Shown one piece after another: positions 1 to 5,208 of a DNA stretch of 9,911 nucleotides; within the stretch, counting starts at the first letter, position 1, and every line of letters begins with the position of its first letter. The DNA is taken from assembly GCA_900538885.1 (NCBI GenBank), contig UQAI01000061.1, forward strand, positions 1 to 9,911. Reading direction: 5' to 3'. The notes below the pieces were generated by a model. The model was not told the DNA's origin and made no database searches. It was given only the letters and a program-made list of their open reading frames with translations. The translations under genes were made by a program, and so were the position numbers. Origin of the DNA: an uncultured Mollicutes bacterium (GTDB lineage Bacteria > Bacillota_I > Bacilli_A > ML615J-28 > CAG-313).

Positions 1-1
1 T

Positions 2-1336
2 GAATTTGAATCATATAAAAATGTATTAAGTGGAAACTTTAATTTTGAAAAATCAGATATAGTTGGAATTTATGGACAAAATGGAAGTTCTAAATCTACG
101 ATTATTAATGCTTTTTCTGTGTTAAAAACTATTTTTACTAGTCAATCCATTAATAATGATTTTTATGAAAAAATTTCTAAAAATGCAAATGCATGCAAAA
201 TCGAAATATCACTTTACAATGAGTATAATGATTGTAATTTTATCTATGATTATTATTTAAATTTAACAAAAGATGAGGCAAGTGGAAAAATTACTTTATC
301 ATCAGAAGGGTTATATGGAAGAAAATATATTGATAATGAATGGACAAAAAATAAGCCGATTTTTGAAATTAACAAAAGAAAAGATGACTTAATGAAATTT
401 ATAAGTCCAGCCACAAACCTTGATAAATTATCAAAAGAAATTGAAAAGTTAATGCCTCAATTAATTTATTTAAAAGGACAAAAAGAAGCAAATAATTGTA
501 GTTTCATTTTTAGTAGGGAATTTGAAAAGATTCTTTTAGAATCGAAGGAATTCATTGATGTTGGTGCATTTATTAATATGGCTAGAATTTACTCGATGCA
601 TTATTGCCATTTGTATGATAATAGAGAGATTAGTAAAATAGCAGCTTTAGACACTATTCCTTTTTTCTATAAGAATGAAAGTGATGAAGAATCGGACTCT
701 GCTCAAGCAGCATTATCATTATTTACTGAAGGAAAAATTTTAAAAAAATATGAAAAAACTATTAATCTATACGTTGATGAGATTAATCTAGTTTTAGAAA
801 AATTGGTTCCAGGCACTAAAATTGCATTAATGAATTTAGGTGACACGGTTAATGAAAAAAATGAAGCTTGCTTTAAATATCAATTTGTTTCATTAAAAAA
901 AGAATTTAAAATACCTTTAAGTTTAGAATCAGATGGTGTTAAAAAAATAATTTCAATAGTATCTTCCTTGGTTGATGCTTTTAATAACCCATTTGCGATT
1001 TTAATAATTGATGAGTTTGATTCAGGAATTTTTGAATTTTTATTAGGTAGCATTCTAAGTGTTTTTAAAAATAAAGGCAAAGGTCAACTTTTGTTTACTT
1101 CACACAATTTACGAGCACTAGAAGTAATAAAAGATAATATTGTATTTACAACAAATGATGATGAAAATAGGTTTGTTAAAATGCCTTATATCGCGAAAAC
1201 CAATAATCTTAGAAAAAAATACTTAAGAGATTTATATCTAGGTGAATTAAATTTATCTAATCCTATCGATGAATATGAAATATATAGAGCACTAAAAGAT
1301 GCAGGAGAATTATATTTGTATGGCAAAGAAGAGTGA
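2..1336 (+). CDS. ABC/AAA15-type ATPase, OLD/AriA/AbiLi-like (5'-partial), first gene of a two-gene defence-like module
   Basis: The reading frame is open from base 2, so the gene starts upstream of the window; 444 residues are visible. Counting from base 2, a P-loop GQNGSSKST lies at residues 25-33, an ABC-signature-like SLESDG at 307-312, Walker B with preceding hydrophobic strand (ILIIDEFD, acidic D337-E338) at about 333-340, and a switch histidine in TSHN at H368. This order is that of SMC/ABC-like AAA15 ATPases, with a helical insertion between the P-loop and the signature. The P-loop is atypical: S30 replaces the glycine normally found before the lysine. A GTG at 119 could be taken as a start, but that would delete the P-loop, so it is rejected. 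The 3' end overlaps the Toprim gene by 17 nt, implying translational coupling. Such ATPases paired with Toprim proteins sense phage and switch on the partner in OLD-like, PARIS and AbiL systems; that role is inferred here. Confidence 0.8.
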   Translation, partial: EFESYKNVLSGNFNFEKSDIVGIYGQNGSSKSTIINAFSVLKTIFTSQSINNDFYEKISKNANACKIEISLYNEYNDCNFIYDYYLNLTKDEASGKITLSSEGLYGRKYIDNEWTKNKPIFEINKRKDDLMKFISPATNLDKLSKEIEKLMPQLIYLKGQKEANNCSFIFSREFEKILLESKEFIDVGAFINMARIYSMHYCHLYDNREISKIAALDTIPFFYKNESDEESDSAQAALSLFTEGKILKKYEKTINLYVDEINLVLEKLVPGTKIALMNLGDTVNEKNEACFKYQFVSLKKEFKIPLSLESDGVKKIISIVSSLVDAFNNPFAILIIDEFDSGIFEFLLGSILSVFKNKGKGQLLFTSHNLRALEVIKDNIVFTTNDDENRFVKMPYIAKTNNLRKKYLRDLYLGELNLSNPIDEYEIYRALKDAGELYLYGKEE

Positions 1337-2036
1337 AAGAAGAATTTTGTTTGTCATTTGTGAGGGCGATAGTGACGATATCACACTTCATAGATCATTA
1401 AAGAATTATTTTGGTGAGTATGTAAAAAATTTGATTGTCGAAGTTACTGAAGGTGATTTTGCGTACAAGAAAGACATTAATGATGAAAACTGTGTAAAAT
1501 ATGTCGAAAAAATCGTAAATGAACACAAAAAAAGGAATTATCTATTTAGCAGTGATTATATTGCGGTTATCCATATTATTGATACCGATGGAGCCTTTAT
1601 GAATCTGGATAATATTAAAGAAGACGTTTTGCTAGATTATAATAAGTTTGAACATAACACACTATTTACCAATAATAGAACTTTTATATTAGAAAGATTT
1701 GAAAAAAAAGCATCAATATATACAAAATTATTTGTAACAAATTTAATTTGTGGAATTAAATATTATAAATTTTATTTTTCTAGAAATTTAGAACATGCAT
1801 TATATGGTGTTGAAAATGCTACAATAAAAGATAAAATCAAATTATCCAATTCTTTTGATGCAATGTATAAACAGGATGCAATTAGTTTTGAAAATAAATT
1901 AAAAGAAATTATGTATGAAATACCTAATAACTATGATGAAAGTTGGAATTATATATTTAGTGATAATAATTCTATAAAAAGATGTAGTAATATTTCACTT
2001 ATATTTGGTATGATAAAACATGAACTTAAAATTTAG
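1320..2036 (+). CDS. Small Toprim-fold protein, putative effector nuclease partner of the upstream ATPase
   Basis: A 238-residue protein. The N-terminal strand followed by CEGDSDD places the Toprim glutamate at E15, and IIDTDG supplies the D88-x-D90 pair; these are the metal-binding signature residues of Toprim domains (OLD nucleases, RNase M5, primases, RloB/AbiLii-like and AriB-like proteins). The C-terminal part is lysine- and aromatic-rich with no motif I recognise. The ATG at 1320 is chosen because AGGAG at 1303-1307 lies 12 nt before it; the in-frame ATG at 1299 would add seven residues but has no suitable ribosome site. The gene overlaps the ATPase by 17 nt. Known relatives in such pairs cleave DNA or RNA (for example tRNA in PARIS) after release by the ATPase. 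The actual target here is unknown, and I cannot tell from sequence whether RloB, AriB or another Toprim group is closest. Confidence 0.75.
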   Translation: MAKKSERRILFVICEGDSDDITLHRSLKNYFGEYVKNLIVEVTEGDFAYKKDINDENCVKYVEKIVNEHKKRNYLFSSDYIAVIHIIDTDGAFMNLDNIKEDVLLDYNKFEHNTLFTNNRTFILERFEKKASIYTKLFVTNLICGIKYYKFYFSRNLEHALYGVENATIKDKIKLSNSFDAMYKQDAISFENKLKEIMYEIPNNYDESWNYIFSDNNSIKRCSNISLIFGMIKHELKI

Positions 2037-2053
2037 TTGATGATAATTAAAAC

Positions 2054-2089
2054 GTAAAAGAAAAAGTCACATCCTTATGATGGTGACTT
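2054..2089 (-). terminator. Rho-independent terminator, best in the minus direction (for the CPBP gene), possibly bidirectional
   Basis: AAGTCAC (2064-2070) pairs with GTGACTT (2083-2089). An inner ATC/GAT pairing extends the stem past one bulged base, leaving a loop of about 5 nt. Read on the minus strand, the stem is followed at once by TTTTTCTTTT, the classical terminator layout. Read on the plus strand, the following T-runs (2096-2100, 2105-2109) are more distant, so termination of the Toprim transcript here would be weaker. Confidence 0.65.
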
Positions 2090-2138
2090 AATACATTTTT
2101 CTGGTTTTTAATGAATAATCTATGTGTAAATGATAAGA

Positions 2139-2170
2139 GGAATAGGCGTATACCTATTCCATTTTAGATT
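2139..2170 (+). terminator. Hairpin terminator between convergent genes
   Basis: Perfect 8-bp stem GGAATAGG (2139-2146) / CCTATTCC (2153-2160) with a 6-nt loop, followed on the plus strand by ATTTTAGATTTT. It ends just before the stop codon of the minus-strand CPBP gene. It probably backs up termination of the ATPase-Toprim transcript before it enters the convergent gene. The T-tract is interrupted, so strength is uncertain. Confidence 0.5.
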
Positions 2171-3193
2171 TTACATAAGAAATTGTAGTAGAAGTGTTCC
2201 GATAATACCAATGGCATTATATACGGAGTGAACTGAGATGGTTACCCAGATGTTGCATTTTGCTTTGTAATAGATTGCACCTAGGGCGATGCCTGAGGCG
2301 AAATAAGATACAAAATTCAAAAGTTCAACGACAATGCTCGCCATACCTACTTCAAGACCAATTTCACTCATAGAGGCGATAATTGATATTAATGATGAAA
2401 CAGTATGAATAGAACCGAAGATAGCTCCGGAAATGACAACCATTTTAGCAGTTTTTCTTCTAGTTAAATTGAAAAATGATTTTCTAAAGATTAATTCCTC
2501 TAAAATTGGAGCACAAACTATTGTCATAAGTAGTATAACAATTAGTGGGAATGGACCACTGAAAAGTAATTCATTAATTGATGATTGGTTTCCAGATGTA
2601 GAACTGATTTCTTTAAATACTGGAAATATTAATTTAAGTATCATTAAAACAATGTTTATGAAGGTACTTGAAGCTACACTTACACCATATAATACGGCTA
2701 ATCCAATTCCAAACGCTTTCCAGAATTTACCTTTTTTGGAAAGTGATGTTCTAAAATCAGTTTTTAAGCAGTTTCTAAGAAGTGGTACTACCACCGCAAT
2801 CAATGATAAATATGTAAATAGATTCATTCCTGCAAGGAAATTATAATAAAATCTTGGGTAATATTGTTGTAAGTATACACTCAAATCATCAATTTGGGAA
2901 GTGTCGATTCCGCGCATCGCACAAAATATTCCTACAATAGTACTTGAAATAACTGAAGTTAGTACGTAAAAAACAACAAAATAAATAATGATTGAAATAA
3001 TACTTAATTTACGAGTATGAATAAATTCAGGTTCTGAGAAAGTAGTGGTTTCAATAACATTTTCGGTACTTACATTTTCAGTACTAATCACTTCCCCCGT
3101 GATGGTTTGTTCGTTGGTTTCTAGTGGTTGGCCACAAAAACCACAAAATTTATTATTATCATCATTTAGATGACCACAGTATTTACATTGCAT
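2171..3193 (-). CDS. Zinc-ribbon / CPBP (CAAX-like) intramembrane metalloprotease
   Basis: A 340-residue protein. The N-terminus is a zinc ribbon with C3-x2-C6 and C17-x2-C20. A Thr/Glu-rich linker follows (about 25-55), then a polytopic membrane region with six to eight hydrophobic segments. The CPBP (Abi/Rce1) signature is complete: EELIFR with E232, E233 and R237; FGSIH with H263; and HSVYN with H322 and N326. These residues bind metal and water in Rce1-type glutamic/metallo-endopeptidases embedded in the membrane. The start is set by a strong AGGGAGG site (plus positions 3201-3207) 7 nt from the ATG; an upstream in-frame ATG at 3244 is rejected because it would place promoter and ribosome site inside the gene. 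Zinc-ribbon-CPBP fusions are common in Firmicutes, and the natural substrate is usually unknown. The gene is convergent with the ATPase-Toprim unit and divergent from gerM, so it forms its own transcript. Confidence 0.88.
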   Translation of the reverse strand: MQCKYCGHLNDDNNKFCGFCGQPLETNEQTITGEVISTENVSTENVIETTTFSEPEFIHTRKLSIISIIIYFVVFYVLTSVISSTIVGIFCAMRGIDTSQIDDLSVYLQQYYPRFYYNFLAGMNLFTYLSLIAVVVPLLRNCLKTDFRTSLSKKGKFWKAFGIGLAVLYGVSVASSTFINIVLMILKLIFPVFKEISSTSGNQSSINELLFSGPFPLIVILLMTIVCAPILEELIFRKSFFNLTRRKTAKMVVISGAIFGSIHTVSSLISIIASMSEIGLEVGMASIVVELLNFVSYFASGIALGAIYYKAKCNIWVTISVHSVYNAIGIIGTLLLQFLM

Positions 3194-3214
3194 ATGTAAA
3201 CCTCCCTTTGCATA

Positions 3215-3223
3215 ATTATACCA
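3215..3223 (-). promoter_or_regulatory. Extended -10 promoter of the CPBP gene
   Basis: Read on the minus strand, TGGTATAAT (TGn extension plus perfect TATAAT) lies 8 nt before the AGGGAGG site. No good -35 is visible at 17 nt, as expected for an extended -10 promoter. The predicted transcript would start almost at the ribosome site, giving a leader of only about 15 nt. Confidence 0.6.
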
Positions 3224-3261
3224 CATTTGGTAGGAAAATACCATTAAAATATTCTAAAGAG

Positions 3262-3290
3262 TAATATTTTTTAATATAACTGAATAAAAT
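3262..3290 (+). promoter_or_regulatory. Candidate sigma-E-type (mother-cell) promoter of the gerM-like gene
   Basis: TAATATT at 3262-3268 matches the B. subtilis sigma-E -35 consensus KMATATT in full. After a 14-nt spacer comes AATAAAAT (3283-3290), which agrees with CATACAHT at six of eight positions. B. subtilis gerM is a mother-cell sporulation gene, so the match is biologically apt. The DNA is very AT-rich and chance matches are easy, so this stays a candidate. Confidence 0.4.
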
Positions 3291-3309
3291 TATGCGAGGA
3301 GAAGATTAT

Positions 3310-4185
3310 ATGAAGAAAAAAATTATTATTATTAGTATTTTAGTTGTTGTAGTTGTGGTTTTATTATTAATTCCTAAGGATGTTTATAAAAAAATATTTA
3401 AGAAAGATAATTCGATTAAAAATAATGTTACTGAAGAATTAGTATATGAAACTTTATTTGTTAAAAATGATAAAGACTGTTTAGTTGGTATTAAAGTTGG
3501 GGTTAAAAAACTAGAAGAAGATGGAATAGCTCAAAAATGGGATTTACTAACTAAAAATGTTTCAAGTTTACCTAGTGGTTATACATCGCCTATTAATGTA
3601 AGTGCTGTACTATATAGTCATGTGGTAGAAAATAATAGTTTAGTCTTAAATGTTAGCGAAGATTTTATTAAATCTGATGGTAGAAGAGCTATTGAATGTC
3701 TTGCTTGGAATTACTGTAATGATCAAATTAAAGAAGTGGTTGTAAAGGTTGATGACAAAATAATAGATGAAGTTGGCGATTTTTATTTCAGTAGAATTAC
3801 TAAAGAAATGGGAACAAACTTTACATATGAAGCCAAGGATTTGTTTGAGTCTAGTTACCTAACAGTTGTATATTATGAGAATGATACAATTAGACCTGTT
3901 ACTTACTTTTTTGATGACACTAAAAACATTTATGATTATGCGATTGCGAAAATGCTTAAAAATGAACAAGAATTAGTTGAATTAGTGAATGCAAAAGGTT
4001 ATACATATGAAGTTAATGATACCGAACTTGTAATTAACCTAAGTTATGGCGGTAGCTTTAGTGATGAAATGAAACAAACGATTCTTGAGACTGTTAAGTT
4101 AAACTTTAAACTTAGTGGACTTTCCGTAAATGGTAGTGATGCGGTGATGCTTAAAGAATCATTTGTAGGTGAGAAAACAGAATAA
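3310..4185 (+). CDS. gerM: GerM-like sporulation/germination protein with two GerMN domains
   Basis: A 291-residue protein with a short Lys-rich start and one hydrophobic membrane anchor at about 4-22; no lipobox is seen, whereas B. subtilis GerM is reported as a lipoprotein. Two tandem domains follow, at about 45-160 and 180-285. Each has the GerMN pattern: a beta-rich start, a conserved LPSG-type turn (first copy), an LVLNVS or LVINLS strand, a helix, and a closing strand (VVVKVDD or LSVNG). In B. subtilis GerM is made in the mother cell and is needed for normal sporulation and germination. AGGAGA at 3297-3302 lies 7 nt before ATG 3310, favouring it over the ATG at 3292, which has no ribosome site. 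It lies next to rdgB, as in B. subtilis apart from the missing rph, which strengthens the assignment. The domain match is from pattern recognition, so the name is probable rather than certain. Confidence 0.75.
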   Translation: MKKKIIIISILVVVVVVLLLIPKDVYKKIFKKDNSIKNNVTEELVYETLFVKNDKDCLVGIKVGVKKLEEDGIAQKWDLLTKNVSSLPSGYTSPINVSAVLYSHVVENNSLVLNVSEDFIKSDGRRAIECLAWNYCNDQIKEVVVKVDDKIIDEVGDFYFSRITKEMGTNFTYEAKDLFESSYLTVVYYENDTIRPVTYFFDDTKNIYDYAIAKMLKNEQELVELVNAKGYTYEVNDTELVINLSYGGSFSDEMKQTILETVKLNFKLSGLSVNGSDAVMLKESFVGEKTE

Positions 4186-4212
4186 CTTTAGGAATTATTT
4201 TCTAAAGTTTTT
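4184..4212 (+). terminator. AT-rich hairpin terminator after gerM
   Basis: AACTTTAG (4184-4191) pairs with CTAAAGTT (4202-4209), with G-T and A-T pairs possible inside the 10-nt gap, followed by TTT and further T-rich sequence. It overlaps the gerM stop codon. The stem is mostly A-T, so termination is probably partial. Confidence 0.55.
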
Positions 4213-4235
4213 ACCTTTTGTTTTTACCTTTTTTA

Positions 4236-4244
4236 TGATAAAAT
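4236..4244 (+). promoter_or_regulatory. Candidate extended -10 promoter of rdgB
   Basis: TGATAAAAT fits TGnTATAAT with one mismatch in the hexamer. It lies 15 nt before the rdgB ATG and follows a T-rich tract with no clear -35. The predicted start would fall at or beside the ribosome site AGGTGA (4250-4255). Confidence 0.4.
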
Positions 4245-4259
4245 ATTATAGGTGATGTT

Positions 4260-4871
4260 ATGAAAATACTATTTGGTACGAGCAATGCTCATAAAATTCA
4301 AGAAGTAAAAGATATTTTTAGAGAAAAAAAACTAGATGTTGAATTATTATCATTAAAGGATATGGAAAAACAATATGATGAACCGATAGAAGATGGTAAA
4401 ACTTTCTTAGATAATGCGGTAATCAAGGCGAAATACTATTATGAAAAATATCACATGACAGTGATAGCTGATGATTCAGGACTTGAAGTTGATGCTGTAA
4501 ATGGTATGCCAGGAGTGTTCTCAGCCCGTTATGCTAGTACTACCACTCATAATGCATCATCAAGTGATAATCGAAAAAAACTACTTAAGGAACTTGAAAA
4601 TGTAGATAATCGAGATGCACACTTTACTTGTGTGGTTGTATACTTTGATGGGGTTAATCTAGTATCATCTACAGGTTATGTTAATGGGGTTATTACAACT
4701 AAAGAAATTGGTGATAATGGATTTGGCTATGACAGTTTATTCTATTTACCTGACTTTGGTAAAACCATGGCTGAAATAGATGAAATTGAAAAAAACAAAG
4801 TAAGTCATCGAGGTAATGCGGTTGATAGCCTTCTTAATATTTTGACAAAAAAGCATATTATTTTATCATAA
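4260..4871 (+). CDS. rdgB: XTP/dITP diphosphatase (RdgB/HAM1 family)
   Basis: A 203-residue cytosolic enzyme of normal family length. It hydrolyses non-canonical purine triphosphates (ITP, dITP, XTP) to monophosphate and pyrophosphate, keeping them out of DNA and RNA. Visible family motifs: the N-terminal GTSNAHK substrate-binding loop (6-12); TFLDNAVIKA; ADDSGLEVDAVNGMPGVFSARYA, with the catalytic aspartate pair D71-D72; the FGYDSLF block; and the C-terminal SHRGNA (H183-R184). The start has AGGTGA four bases upstream and begins at the family's usual first strand (MKILFGTSN). In B. subtilis the orthologue ysnA lies in a gerM-rph-ysnA-ysnB cluster; here gerM is directly upstream and rph and ysnB are not adjacent. 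No convincing terminator separates it from rpsU, so some readthrough is likely. Confidence 0.95.
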   Translation: MKILFGTSNAHKIQEVKDIFREKKLDVELLSLKDMEKQYDEPIEDGKTFLDNAVIKAKYYYEKYHMTVIADDSGLEVDAVNGMPGVFSARYASTTTHNASSSDNRKKLLKELENVDNRDAHFTCVVVYFDGVNLVSSTGYVNGVITTKEIGDNGFGYDSLFYLPDFGKTMAEIDEIEKNKVSHRGNAVDSLLNILTKKHIILS

Positions 4872-4884
4872 TCAAGCATTAAAA

Positions 4885-4913
4885 TTGCAATTTTGGGTGT
4901 AAAATGGTATAAT
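4885..4913 (+). promoter_or_regulatory. Strong vegetative (sigma-A) promoter of rpsU
   Basis: TTGCAA at 4885-4890 is a good -35, and after exactly 17 nt comes TATAAT at 4908-4913, preceded by the TG extension at 4905-4906. The predicted transcript starts near 4920, giving a leader of about 32 nt that contains AAAGGAGG (4934-4941). The -35 lies inside the perfect palindrome AAAATTGCAATTTT (4881-4894). Confidence 0.85.
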
Positions 4914-4951
4914 ATTAATGAATTTAAGGTGCGAAAGGAGGGACCAAGACA

Positions 4952-5131
4952 ATGCCAAAGACTATCGTTAGAGAAAACGACACATTAGATGAAGCTTTAA
5001 AAAGATTTAAACGTGACGTTTCTAGATCCGGTACCCTTGTTGAAGCACGTAAGCGTCAACATTATATGAAACCTAGCGATGTACGTAAAGAAAAAAGACG
5101 TGCAGCACGCAAAGTAGGTAATCGTCACTAA
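4952..5131 (+). CDS. rpsU: Small ribosomal subunit protein bS21
   Basis: A 59-residue protein, the usual length for Firmicutes S21 and easy to miss because of its size. It begins MPKTIVRENDTLDEALKRFK, continues with the basic helix segment containing ARKRQHYMKPS, and ends in the conserved Arg/Lys-rich tail RKEKRRAARK. S21 binds the 30S subunit near the anti-Shine-Dalgarno end of 16S rRNA and takes part in initiation. The start follows a strong AAAGGAGG site 10 nt upstream. Codons such as CGT are more frequent here than in neighbouring genes, in line with high expression. In B. subtilis rpsU heads a run leading through yqeY, yqfA and yqfB to yqfC and yqfD; here yqfC/yqfD lie 3.3 kb downstream with two unrelated genes between. 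Confidence 0.97.
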   Translation: MPKTIVRENDTLDEALKRFKRDVSRSGTLVEARKRQHYMKPSDVRKEKRRAARKVGNRH

Positions 5132-5156
5132 TTTTTTTGCTTATATCAAAAAAACT

Positions 5157-5192
5157 ACTCTAGCTTATAATCCTATAGGTTAGAGTTTTTAT
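5157..5192 (+). terminator. Strong rho-independent terminator after rpsU
   Basis: A stem of about 13 bp: ACTCTAGC (5157-5164) plus TTATA (5165-5169) pairs with TATAG (5174-5178) plus GTTAGAGT (5179-5186), with two G-T wobbles and an ATCC loop. It runs directly into TTTTT (5186-5190). It separates rpsU from the lipoprotein gene. Confidence 0.85.
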
Positions 5193-5208
5193 TAAAAATG
5201 GAGGATTT

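Noticed and set aside
119..121. GTG as the start of the ATPase gene
   Set aside because: The frame is open back to base 2 and encodes the P-loop at 74-100; starting at 119 would remove the nucleotide-binding site. The gene is cut by the window edge.
880..1080. Minus-strand frame of 66 codons
   Set aside because: Lies antisense inside the ATPase gene across its signature and Walker B regions; no motif and no ribosome site.
1299..1319. Upstream ATG for the Toprim gene
   Set aside because: No Shine-Dalgarno before it, while AGGAG at 1303-1307 serves ATG 1320, which begins the conserved domain.
2433..2846. Plus-strand frame of 137 codons
   Set aside because: Antisense to the CPBP gene, whose catalytic motifs are intact; the hydrophobic pattern is a mirror of the membrane segments.
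2171..3193. CPBP (Abi) protease as a third component of the defence module
   Set aside because: Although the family name includes Abi, the gene is convergent, separated by terminators and has its own promoter; nothing ties it to the ATPase-Toprim pair.
3194..3244. Longer N-terminus for the CPBP protein
   Set aside because: It would span the TATAAT promoter and the AGGGAGG site; the zinc ribbon starts right after the ATG at 3193.
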